A model generated the notes under the pieces. The model was given only the letters and a program-made list of their open reading frames with translations, had not been told where the DNA came from and made no database searches. Below are positions 17,671 to 25,793 of a stretch of 64,000 nucleotides of DNA, in pieces (the stretch's first letter is position 1; the number at the start of each line of letters is the position of its first letter). The position numbers and the translations under genes are program-made. Origin of the DNA: Fidelibacterota bacterium (GTDB lineage Bacteria > Fidelibacterota > UBA8477 > JABMPR01); contig JABIFX010000112.1 of the NCBI GenBank assembly GCA_018650445.1, forward strand, positions 1 through 64,000, in the 5' to 3' direction.

Positions 17671-18966
17671 ATGAAGGCAATTCTTTCAGCTCTTTTCCTT
17701 TGTGTCATCCTGAGTGACATTACAGCTCAAGAAATCGACAGCGTACACAGCCAATCAAACTATCGGCGGGCTTGGGATGCCGCAATTTCAAATGGCAAAA
17801 TCAGTTCTGAAGAGCGGGTACTTCTGGATATCATGGTGGAATCCATGTTGTTGTCTACAGATAGTAGCAAAGCCTGGGAACAACGCTGGATGCCACGTTT
17901 TGATAAACCTCTCGACCAGTCAGGGCGGTGGCCACTCGTGCTACAGAATATTGCCATCGGTTCGGGTATATACGGCTGGGGTATACCCTATGTACTCCAT
18001 GCTGATGATGGTCGTTGGTTTGTAGGTGGGGTAATGGTTTCAGCAGGGGGCGCTTTTTATCTGACCTACAAATACACCAGAGATATGGAGATGTCCCATG
18101 CTCGAACCCAGATGATGCGTTATGGGTCATTGCTGGGATTACGATATGGATTTGGTGTAAATCAGTTATTGGATTTAGATAGCGGTGATGGAGAGGAGCG
18201 GGAGACACTCTGGGCCTGGATGCTCATGGCATCGCTTCCAGCAGGGCATTATGGTGGAGAATTACTTTTTGATAAATATGAACCCAGTAATGGTCAGGCT
18301 TGGGCCTGGACGATGTGGACGGGAATAGCAGGGGTAACAAGCCGGTTAATCTACAACGTGGTCAACGATAACCCCGACCATAGATACGGTGATCAATATG
18401 AGAGCAGGAAAAAGGGCAGGACCTTCGTTGAATTGGTATCATATCCGATAGGAGCATACTACGGATATCAGTTGACTCATGAAAAACAATATACTTTTGG
18501 AGATGCCCTCATGTTGATGCAGGGTTGGGGCTTTGGATTTATCAATACTATGATGCTACAATCCATTCTTTTTGATGATGGGGATGAGGACACTTTTCTT
18601 CTGGTTGCTGGATTGGGAGCTGTGGGAAGCACCTTTGCATACGATAAGTGGATTGAGCAAGATGACTTCAGTTTTGGACAATCCACACTCATGCTGTTAG
18701 GCTCTGCCTCTGGAACCTTATTCGGATTTGGGACAGCCATCTTGTTGGATGTGACAGACAATGAGCCAATGCTGTCCATGGCGATGGCTGGTGGTTATGG
18801 CGGTGCATATTTAACTCGCCAGATACTTGATGTGAAGCCGGACGGATCTTTGGCAGAGCTGGGATCAACTCGGATGTCTATGTCACCTACTGTGATACCA
18901 ACCCTGGGTTCAGATGAGAAAGTGGAACTCATTCCAGGAATTAACATGAGTATCTCTTTCAAATAA
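17671..18966 (+). CDS. Uncharacterised exported or membrane protein with glycine-rich helices
   Basis: I do not recognise this 431-residue protein. The start is ATG 17671, with GAGG at five-base spacing; the ATG one codon earlier is too close to the ribosome-binding site. Residues 1-20 are a signal peptide ending near DITAQ. Residues about 28-75 are a polar helical segment (AWDAAISNGKISSEERVLLD). The rest, 85-410, is about ten hydrophobic stretches rich in Gly, Ala, Trp and Tyr with small-xxx-small spacing (GSGIYGWGI, GGVMVSAGGAFYL, GSASGTLFGFGTAIL, MAGGYGGAYL), separated by acidic loops. This could be a polytopic membrane protein built by duplication of a glycine-zipper hairpin. No homologous domain can be named. 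Confidence 0.6.
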   Translation: MKAILSALFLCVILSDITAQEIDSVHSQSNYRRAWDAAISNGKISSEERVLLDIMVESMLLSTDSSKAWEQRWMPRFDKPLDQSGRWPLVLQNIAIGSGIYGWGIPYVLHADDGRWFVGGVMVSAGGAFYLTYKYTRDMEMSHARTQMMRYGSLLGLRYGFGVNQLLDLDSGDGEERETLWAWMLMASLPAGHYGGELLFDKYEPSNGQAWAWTMWTGIAGVTSRLIYNVVNDNPDHRYGDQYESRKKGRTFVELVSYPIGAYYGYQLTHEKQYTFGDALMLMQGWGFGFINTMMLQSILFDDGDEDTFLLVAGLGAVGSTFAYDKWIEQDDFSFGQSTLMLLGSASGTLFGFGTAILLDVTDNEPMLSMAMAGGYGGAYLTRQILDVKPDGSLAELGSTRMSMSPTVIPTLGSDEKVELIPGINMSISFK

Positions 18967-19009
18967 ATATTCCCATATATAGGAACAAGAGATCATCCTA
19001 AATTGAGGG

Positions 19010-20101
19010 ATGCTTAACTCGCAACCTTACACCAACAAACCACGTGCAATCATTCATCTTGATCTTGATGCATTCTTCTGCTCTGTTGAGGTCTTGAGAG
19101 ATCCTACTCTTGCTGGAAAGCCAATTGTCGTGGGGGGGCGTAGCGAAAATAGAGGGGTTGTAGCAGCAGCATCTTATCCAGCCAGGAAATATGGCATCCA
19201 TTCCGCAATGCCCATGATTGAAGCCAGCCGCAGGTGTAAAGATCTCATTGTAATCTCATCCCAACATGGTCTATATCGCATGTATTCAAAAGTAATCATG
19301 GGTATCCTCAGAGCTGAATCTCCCATCATCCAGCAGGTCAGTATTGATGAAGCTTATCTGGATTTAAGTGACGAGGTCAATCAATGGATTGAAGTCACTG
19401 ACATTGCCCGTAAGATTCAGTTAAAACTCTCCAGAGATATTGGTCTATCGGCGTCAGTAGGTGTTGCGACCAATAAGATGATTGCAAAAATTGCTTCTGA
19501 TTTTCAAAAACCCAATGGACTCACTGTGGTTCCACCTGGCACTGAAATCGACTTTCTGGGTCCCCTGCCTGTGAAGAAAATCCCAGGCATTGGCCCTAAA
19601 GCGAATGAACGTCTCGCTAAATATGGTATATACACTATTTCAGATATGTCAGTCATCAAGGAAGACGTCCTGAAGCAGAGATTCGGTAAATTAGGCGAGG
19701 CGATGAATCGTTGGTCAAAGGGTATCGATGATCGGCCTGTCCATGAGGATCATGAAACCAAGTCCATCAGCACGGAAAGAACTTTCTCTAAAAATATTGA
19801 AGATCAAACGGAACTGTTGGAGATTGTGGAAAAGTTAAGTTTCAAAGTTGGCGAGCAGCTCAAAAAGAAAAAATTTATGGCAGCCACAATTACACTTAAG
19901 CTGCGTTATGCTGATTTTACTACCTTTACCCGGCAGCATACCGTTTTGGAACCATTGGATGATGGTCTTGAGATTTACAGAATTGCCAGAAAATTATTAG
20001 TAAAGAATTGGATGCCCGGTGAACCGGTACGACTGTTAGGGGTTGGTGGCTCACATTTCAGTGAACCACATGGACAATTGTCATTGGGTTTGGATGTTTA
20101 A
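19010..20101 (+). CDS. dinB: DNA polymerase IV (Y-family)
   Basis: An error-prone translesion polymerase of 363 residues. Catalytic acidic residues are visible in HLDLDAFFCSVE near residue 17 and SIDEAYLDLS near 105. The helix-hairpin-helix region KKIPGIGPKANERL is near 185, and the little-finger domain occupies about 240-345. The C-terminus contains QLSLGLDV, which resembles a beta-clamp binding motif (QLxLF type). It is complete and of usual length (E. coli has 351). It is convergent with tag, another DNA-damage gene, with a long-loop hairpin between them. Confidence 0.95.
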   Translation: MLNSQPYTNKPRAIIHLDLDAFFCSVEVLRDPTLAGKPIVVGGRSENRGVVAAASYPARKYGIHSAMPMIEASRRCKDLIVISSQHGLYRMYSKVIMGILRAESPIIQQVSIDEAYLDLSDEVNQWIEVTDIARKIQLKLSRDIGLSASVGVATNKMIAKIASDFQKPNGLTVVPPGTEIDFLGPLPVKKIPGIGPKANERLAKYGIYTISDMSVIKEDVLKQRFGKLGEAMNRWSKGIDDRPVHEDHETKSISTERTFSKNIEDQTELLEIVEKLSFKVGEQLKKKKFMAATITLKLRYADFTTFTRQHTVLEPLDDGLEIYRIARKLLVKNWMPGEPVRLLGVGGSHFSEPHGQLSLGLDV

Positions 20102-20108
20102 TTCCAAA

Positions 20109-20155
20109 CGAGGATTGCCTGCTCTTTGATCGGCTTGCTTTGTTTTGAATCCTCG
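20109..20155. other. Long-loop inverted repeat between dinB and tag
   Basis: CGAGGATT (20109-20116) is the exact reverse complement of AATCCTCG (20148-20155), separated by 31 bases. It lies between two convergent genes. It may be a terminator without a T run, or an unremarkable palindrome. Confidence 0.3.
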
Positions 20156-20169
20156 CCTGAAGGATCAAA

Positions 20170-20739
20170 TTATACTTCAGTATACCTGAAACACTCCTCG
20201 AGGTGATCATTCACCATACCTACTGCCTGCATATGTGCATACACTACTGTCGTCCCCATAAATTTAAATCCACGTACTTTTAAATCTTTAGCGATAGTAG
20301 TTGATAGCTCAGTGCTGGCAGGAATATCATCTAGAATCTTAAATTGATTCTCTAGAGGCTTTCCGTTTGAGAATCCCCAGAAATACTTGCAAAAGCTCCC
20401 GAACTCCTCAATGATTTCCAGGTAGCGTTGGGCATTGTTTATAGCAGCTCTGATTTTAAGCTGATTCCTGACAATCCCTTTGTCCTGGAGTAGCTCCTGA
20501 ATCTTGTCTTCCCCGAACAGAGCTACCTGGTTAAAATCGAAATTAGCAAAGGCCTTGCGAAAATTATCCCGTTTATTGAGCACGATTTCCCAACTGAGAC
20601 CGGCTTGAAAAGATTCCAGAATGAGGAACTCAAACATTTTTTGATCATCGAGAACAGGGACACCCCATTCCTCATCGTGATATTTCACATAGGTTGGTTT
20701 ATTAAGTGGCACCCAGCCACAGCGGACTTTATCAGACAT
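20170..20739 (-). CDS. tag: DNA-3-methyladenine glycosylase I
   Basis: Excises 3-methyladenine from DNA. It has 189 residues (E. coli Tag has 187). The N-terminal RCGWVP and YHDEEWGVP contain the first two zinc ligands (Cys7, His21). The C-terminal NDHLEECF holds the other pair. The catalytic and base-pocket regions FEFLILESFQAGLSWEIVLNKR and FMGTTVVYAHMQAVG are intact. It lies just downstream of the long purine operon on the same strand, but a 139-base gap makes separate transcription likely. Confidence 0.95.
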   Translation of the reverse strand: MSDKVRCGWVPLNKPTYVKYHDEEWGVPVLDDQKMFEFLILESFQAGLSWEIVLNKRDNFRKAFANFDFNQVALFGEDKIQELLQDKGIVRNQLKIRAAINNAQRYLEIIEEFGSFCKYFWGFSNGKPLENQFKILDDIPASTELSTTIAKDLKVRGFKFMGTTVVYAHMQAVGMVNDHLEECFRYTEV

Positions 20740-20878
20740 TATTTATATCTCCTCACCAATTAAATAAAATACCATCATGGATTTACAAAAAAAATGATTA
20801 TACCCTGAAATTCAGCCATTAGGGTCAATAATATCCCTATTAGAGGGCAATCAGAGCATGCTTAGCGCACTCCATAAA

Positions 20879-23167
20879 TCAATTAGCTCCATTTCTGTTC
20901 ATCGCCCCCAAAAGCTCTTCTGGTCTGATAGGTAGATGTTTAATTCGAACCCCTACCGCATTATAGACAGCATTTGTTACAGCCGGTGCTGGCGCATTAA
21001 TTGGAATTTCAGCTACTGCCTTAGCGCCATAGGGACCTGTAGGTTCATGAGAATTGGCAAAACGGACAACAAGTTCAGGCATATCCCTGGCTGTGTAGAT
21101 GTGATAGCTATTGAAATCCAGATTGAGAAGACGACCCTTATCATCGAAGGGCATAAATTCGGATAGAGCCATTCCCAGGGCCTGTGGTATACCACCTTCA
21201 ATCTGACCCTCAGCCATCTTAGGATTGATGATTTGACCAGCATCTGTCACGGATACAATTTTGATAACTCTCACCGTTCCAGTGAGCGTATCCACTTCCA
21301 CCTCAGCAAAAGTAGCATTAAATGGTGGAGGAGAATCATAGCTCATATGGGATGCTGTCCCCATAATTTGCTTTTGTTCTTCGGTGTAGAAGCTCTTGAT
21401 ACAGATATCTTGAAAAGAAATGCTCTGCCCTTGCTCATCTTTTACAAAAGTCCCATCTATTTCAGCAGCTTGATTCCCCAACAACAACCGTCCCTGTTCA
21501 AGAATCATCGTTTTGCAATTTTCAGCGGCTTTTTTGACTGCTGATCCAGAGATATAAGTCGTGCTGGATGCATAAGCGCCGGTATCAAAGGGAGTCATAT
21601 CAGTATCCGAGGAATAGACAATAATTTTTTCAACTGAAACCCCCAGGACCTCGGCTGCTATTTGAGCCAGGGCTGTATCAGAACCCGTCCCCAGATCAGT
21701 TGCACCAACTTGAAGGTTAAAACTGGCATCTTCATTCATCTTGATAAAAGCGGCGCCCATATCAATTCCTGGAATTCCAGATCCCTGGCCTGCTACAGCC
21801 ACACCAATGCCCCGTCGATAACGACCACTTCCCGGTTCCGATCTGAGGCGTTCCCAATCACTGAGTTTGCGTCCTTCCTTCAGGCAAGCTTCGATTTCAG
21901 TGCTATAGAGCACCATGGGAAACCCCTCTCGACCTTCACCCAGGATTTTCGCAATTGGGATATCATCACCAACTTTAAAGACATTTTTCAAGCGCAATTC
22001 AATCGGATCGATACCCATGGTTTCAGCTGCTTCATCCATAAGACTTTCCAGAGGAAAGAAGGCCTGGGGAGCTCCATATCCACGATAGGCTCCACCAATG
22101 GGGAGATTTGTATAAACACCATCACCATTGACTCGAATACTCGCTGCTTTATACATACTGAGTGCTTTTTGAGCAGTAACAGACATCACGGTCAAGGCAT
22201 GGGGTCCATAGGCACCACAGTTTTCAAGAATATTTAGATCTATGGCGGTCAAGATTTGATCCTTATCAAAACCCAGACGGAAGGTAACCAGTTCGGGGTG
22301 TCTCAATCGAGCCGCAAATAACTCCTCTGCTCTGGTATACTCAATACGGGCAGGTTTGCCGGTCTTCAATGTGACTGCGGCTACCAACTCTTCATTTAGG
22401 ATTTCCTGTTTCCCGCCAAATCCACCACCAAGCCGAGGCTTAATCACACGAATTCTCCCGACGGGAATATCCAAGACCTCAGCAACAATGCGACGTACGT
22501 GAAAAGGAACCTGGGTTGAGGTTCTGATCACCAGCCGATTGTTCTCATCCAGCCAGGTGAGGGAAATATGCGGCTCAATGGACGCCATTTGAACAAAGGG
22601 CGTGCTGTAGGTGCCTTCGAAAACAAACTCTGATGACTCCAAAGTTTTATCGACATCTCCAATCTCGGCATCCAGATGAGCAGCCACATTATGTGTTGCA
22701 TCATGGAGTCCAGTTTTATCAGGATTTGAGTGAATTATTATATCAGAGGTCATGGCCGCTTCCACATTAAACAGACAGGGCAGCTCCTCATATTCTACTT
22801 TTATAAGCCCTAGAGCCTGTTCTGCAATTTCCAGTGTTTCCGCAGCTACAAAGGCAACACGATCACCGACAAAACGCACCTTTGAATCAAGAATGCGCAT
22901 ATCACGAGGACCTGGTTCAGGATAACCCTGACCAGCAGTTGTGTAGTAGTGAGGCTTGAAATCCTTGTGAGTGAAAACAACTTCTACGCCTTCCAGCGCC
23001 TGGGCTTTTGATACATCGATGTTAATAATTTTTGCATGGGCGACTGGACTGTGTAAAATTTTAACATGAAGCAGATCGTTAAGCTTGATATCATCTGCAA
23101 AAACTGGGTTCCCCTTGACCAGAGCCTGACCATCAATGCGCTGGGTATCTTTGCCAATCACTTTCAT
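20879..23167 (-). CDS. Xanthine dehydrogenase-type molybdenum hydroxylase, large subunit (set A)
   Basis: A 762-residue molybdopterin-binding subunit of the xanthine oxidase family. It hydroxylates an aromatic ring carbon, most likely of a purine. The order is an a/b-hammerhead domain (about 15-125), then the two-part Mo-binding domain. Motifs are GGGFGGKQE near 250, AYRGYGAPQAFFPLES near 358, GATDLGTGSDTAL near 490, and the C-terminal GAKAVAEIPI, whose Glu matches the catalytic base of the GAKGVGEP motif. It overlaps the Fe-S gene by four bases (ATGA). It is the last gene of the 20-kb purine operon. In related YgfK-containing clusters the hydroxylase is thought to carry a labile selenium ligand. 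Selenium cannot be seen in the protein sequence, so selenium dependence here is inference. Substrate specificity (xanthine, hypoxanthine or other) is not readable. Confidence 0.9.
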   Translation of the reverse strand: MKVIGKDTQRIDGQALVKGNPVFADDIKLNDLLHVKILHSPVAHAKIINIDVSKAQALEGVEVVFTHKDFKPHYYTTAGQGYPEPGPRDMRILDSKVRFVGDRVAFVAAETLEIAEQALGLIKVEYEELPCLFNVEAAMTSDIIIHSNPDKTGLHDATHNVAAHLDAEIGDVDKTLESSEFVFEGTYSTPFVQMASIEPHISLTWLDENNRLVIRTSTQVPFHVRRIVAEVLDIPVGRIRVIKPRLGGGFGGKQEILNEELVAAVTLKTGKPARIEYTRAEELFAARLRHPELVTFRLGFDKDQILTAIDLNILENCGAYGPHALTVMSVTAQKALSMYKAASIRVNGDGVYTNLPIGGAYRGYGAPQAFFPLESLMDEAAETMGIDPIELRLKNVFKVGDDIPIAKILGEGREGFPMVLYSTEIEACLKEGRKLSDWERLRSEPGSGRYRRGIGVAVAGQGSGIPGIDMGAAFIKMNEDASFNLQVGATDLGTGSDTALAQIAAEVLGVSVEKIIVYSSDTDMTPFDTGAYASSTTYISGSAVKKAAENCKTMILEQGRLLLGNQAAEIDGTFVKDEQGQSISFQDICIKSFYTEEQKQIMGTASHMSYDSPPPFNATFAEVEVDTLTGTVRVIKIVSVTDAGQIINPKMAEGQIEGGIPQALGMALSEFMPFDDKGRLLNLDFNSYHIYTARDMPELVVRFANSHEPTGPYGAKAVAEIPINAPAPAVTNAVYNAVGVRIKHLPIRPEELLGAMNRNGAN

Positions 23168-23649
23168 GAGTCACCTCCAGCATTTTCCTTGTCCCGGGAA
23201 GCTTTTGTGGTGCTTAAACCAGCCTTGACAGGTTTTACATAGCCCGTACAGCGGCAAAGATTCCCGTTCAGAGCATCTCGTACTCCAGGTTCGTCAATCT
23301 CACCACCTTCCCTTTTCAGTGCCTCTACGGCTAGGATCATTCCAGGAGTGCAATATCCACATTGCGCTGCACCTTCATGGAGGAAATTGTCTTGAATATG
23401 ATGCATTGTCTTATGATCTGAAAAACTTTCCAGGGTCTCAATTTTTCGTCCGCTAACTGTATGCACCAGGATCAGACAGGCGTTCACACTTTTGCTATCC
23501 ATCAAGACAGTGCAGGCTCCACATTCCCCATGATCACAACCATGTTTCACGCTATAGAGTTCTCGGGAGCGTAATAATTCCATGAGTGTGGTTCCAGGCT
23601 CATGCTCGGTCTGAACAAGACGACCATTTAATTCAAATTGTACGTTCAT
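23164..23649 (-). CDS. Molybdenum hydroxylase [2Fe-2S] subunit (set A)
   Basis: A 161-residue electron-transfer subunit with two [2Fe-2S] clusters. The N-terminal plant-type ferredoxin motif is CDHGECGACTVLM with a fourth Cys in VNACL. The C-terminal cluster uses CGYCTPGM and CRCTGY. All eight cysteines are present. It overlaps the FAD gene upstream and the Mo subunit downstream by four bases each, so the three subunits are translationally coupled and should form one complex. Confidence 0.95.
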   Translation of the reverse strand: MNVQFELNGRLVQTEHEPGTTLMELLRSRELYSVKHGCDHGECGACTVLMDSKSVNACLILVHTVSGRKIETLESFSDHKTMHHIQDNFLHEGAAQCGYCTPGMILAVEALKREGGEIDEPGVRDALNGNLCRCTGYVKPVKAGLSTTKASRDKENAGGDS

Positions 23650-24380
23650 CTTGCACCTGCCATTTCTTGCAAGAGCGTACCAACCACATGACGCTTATAA
23701 GCTGAGCTTCCCAGATGATCGTCACTAAAAGCCACCTCCACCTCATCCAGGAATTTGCGTACTTCGTCTTCCTGAGGCTCAGGTTTGGATTGATAGAAAA
23801 TGATGTTGGCAATTTTACCTCCAACACAGACTGAAATAACGTCCGGCATATCATTGTACCCAACAATGATATAAGCTGGTGCTGAATCGAGCAGGGCGAC
23901 ACGCTCCAGCTTCACATTATGATTTGGGAGGATAATTTTGATGATGATGCCCTTGCCATCCCAGGCGAGTAATTCGATTGGAGTCTCAGAATGACTCAGG
24001 ATTAATTTTGTCCCTGCAGCAAATAAAAAGACCAGCAGATCAGAATCAAGTCTCGATCTGGCAATTTCACCACCGATGGTCCGCTGGTTACGGATATTTT
24101 TAGAGGGACAGGAAGCCAGAATCACCTGGCTGAGATCTTCCTTACAAAAACTAAGAATCTGTTGCAAGGTGCAACCGGCGTCGATTTGCAGATCACCACC
24201 AGAGGTTCCAATCTTATCATCTATTAAATGATTAATATCTATGAGAGTGTGTACCTCATCGTCTTTTTGTGAAACGAGATAGCTTCCCCCTGCAAAAATT
24301 ACTGAGCCCGATTCATTGAGCAGCACGGAGGCTTCACTCAGGGTGTCAGGTTTGATGATTTGTTCAATTGAAGACCACAT
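23646..24380 (-). CDS. Molybdenum hydroxylase FAD subunit (set A), divergent
   Basis: A 244-residue protein in the position of the FAD subunit (CoxM/XdhB fold). It is shorter than usual (270-290), and its FAD loops are changed: VIFAGGSYLVS replaces the usual AGGTDL, and TIGGEIARSRLDSDL replaces TIGGNIxxxxPxxD. The second half (CO-dehydrogenase flavoprotein C-terminal-like, about 150-240) keeps AYKRHVVGTLLQEM. The changes make FAD binding by the standard contacts uncertain. It may bind flavin differently or accept another redox partner, such as YgfK (inference). It starts 11 bases after the 8-oxoguanine deaminase gene. Confidence 0.82.
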   Translation of the reverse strand: MWSSIEQIIKPDTLSEASVLLNESGSVIFAGGSYLVSQKDDEVHTLIDINHLIDDKIGTSGGDLQIDAGCTLQQILSFCKEDLSQVILASCPSKNIRNQRTIGGEIARSRLDSDLLVFLFAAGTKLILSHSETPIELLAWDGKGIIIKIILPNHNVKLERVALLDSAPAYIIVGYNDMPDVISVCVGGKIANIIFYQSKPEPQEDEVRKFLDEVEVAFSDDHLGSSAYKRHVVGTLLQEMAGAR

Positions 24381-24391
24381 AATTGACCTAT

Positions 24392-25789
24392 TTATTGATG
24401 GTTTGAGAATTCGATTTTAGTTCGCTGGGTTGCCAGTTGAAGCATTTCAGCGGCGATCCGATTGTGTCTAGAGACTAGATCTGTTTCATTCACTTTTGAA
24501 ACACCAGTTCCCATGATGATTTTACCCTGAACAATTAGACAATCTACTCCACGCTGGCGGGTAGTAAAGATAAGCGAGGCAATGGGATCGGATAGACTAC
24601 CAGCCTGAGCCAAATCACTCATCTCAAACAGAGCCAGATCAGCTTGCTTGCCCACACTGAGCTGTCCGATATCATCGCGACCCAGGGCGGCTGCCCCGCC
24701 TCTGGTTGCCATGCGTAAGACATCCCTGGCGGTTAGCCAGTAATCTTGCTCCCTTAGTCGGGAGATGAGCATGGCATTACGCATTTCCAGCAGCATATCC
24801 CCTGAATCATTGGAGGCACTTCCGTCAACACCCAGACTCACGTTGACATTTACATCGAGGAGTTCACGGATTCGGGCAATCCCAGATCCCAGGCGCATGT
24901 TGGAGGATGGGCAATGTGAAATCCCAACCTGATTTTCACCCATAACCTTGATCTCATCATCATTCAAATGCACGGAATGCGCATACCAGGCGTTTGATGA
25001 TACCCAATTCAACTCCTGCATGAGACCTACAGGTCGTAAGCCAAAACTTTTCAGGCAAAAAGCCTCTTCATCCAGTGTTTCAGCTAGATGAGTATGAATT
25101 TGAAGACCGTTGGTCCTTGCGAATGCTGCTGTTTGCTTCATCAATTCTGTTGTCACTGAAAAAGGAGAGCATGGCGCTAGAGATATTCGCGTCATGGCAC
25201 CGTCTGAGTCTTCATGATATTTTGCCAGCAAGCGTTCTGTATCTTTTTGAATCACATCTTCGGTTTGGACCACATCATCAGGCGGCAAACCACCCCTGGA
25301 TTTACCCAGGGACATGGAGCCCCGTGTAGGTTGAAAACGAACACCAAGCGCCTTGGCAGCCTCAATTTCAGTGTCGATCAGTTCAGGACTGGCCTTGGAA
25401 GGAAACAGATATAAATGATCAGAGCTGGTAGTTACACCGCTTTTCATGAGCTCTAACAAACCCGTTTGGGTACTGACTTCAACAGCTTCAGTAGTTAGCT
25501 CCCGCCAGACCTCGTAGTGATTGGTCAGCCACGAGAATAGCGGCTGATCCTGCATTAATGGAATGTTTCGGGTTAGGGTTTGATAGAGATGGTGGTGGGT
25601 GTTAATAAATCCTGGAGTTATCACCATGCCTGTAGCATCAATTACCTTATCAGCCTGAATATCCAGTGCTTCTGAGCCAATGGATTTGATGACACCATCT
25701 TCAATTAAAATATGACCACCGGAAAATTCATCTCTTGAATCATTCATGGTGGCAACTGCGAGAGGGTTTGAAATAAGCAACGAAGTCAT
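24392..25789 (-). CDS. 8-oxoguanine deaminase (amidohydrolase family)
   Basis: A 465-residue metal-dependent amidohydrolase. The start region, with GGHILIEDGVI, IDATGMVITPGFINTHHHLY and QTLTRN, matches the 8-oxoguanine deaminase/hydroxyatrazine hydrolase clade. Metal ligands are the HHH near residue 63-65, His in QIHTHLAE near 235, and Asp in LGVDGSASNDSGDM near 318. 8-Oxoguanine deaminases yield urate plus ammonia, so this enzyme would feed urate straight into the operon. Guanine or a triazine-like substrate is the alternative; the purine setting favours 8-oxoguanine. It lies four bases from the ygfK stop and 11 bases before the FAD subunit. Confidence 0.85.
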   Translation of the reverse strand: MTSLLISNPLAVATMNDSRDEFSGGHILIEDGVIKSIGSEALDIQADKVIDATGMVITPGFINTHHHLYQTLTRNIPLMQDQPLFSWLTNHYEVWRELTTEAVEVSTQTGLLELMKSGVTTSSDHLYLFPSKASPELIDTEIEAAKALGVRFQPTRGSMSLGKSRGGLPPDDVVQTEDVIQKDTERLLAKYHEDSDGAMTRISLAPCSPFSVTTELMKQTAAFARTNGLQIHTHLAETLDEEAFCLKSFGLRPVGLMQELNWVSSNAWYAHSVHLNDDEIKVMGENQVGISHCPSSNMRLGSGIARIRELLDVNVNVSLGVDGSASNDSGDMLLEMRNAMLISRLREQDYWLTARDVLRMATRGGAAALGRDDIGQLSVGKQADLALFEMSDLAQAGSLSDPIASLIFTTRQRGVDCLIVQGKIIMGTGVSKVNETDLVSRHNRIAAEMLQLATQRTKIEFSNHQ

Positions 25790-25793
25790 GATT

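Noticed and set aside
20740-20878. Terminator for the purine operon
   Set aside because: There is a T run on the minus strand and small imperfect stems, but no stem I would trust as an intrinsic terminator.
21662-22237. 191-residue plus-strand frame inside the Mo-A gene
   Set aside because: Antisense shadow of a strongly conserved catalytic subunit; the translation has no domain-like features.
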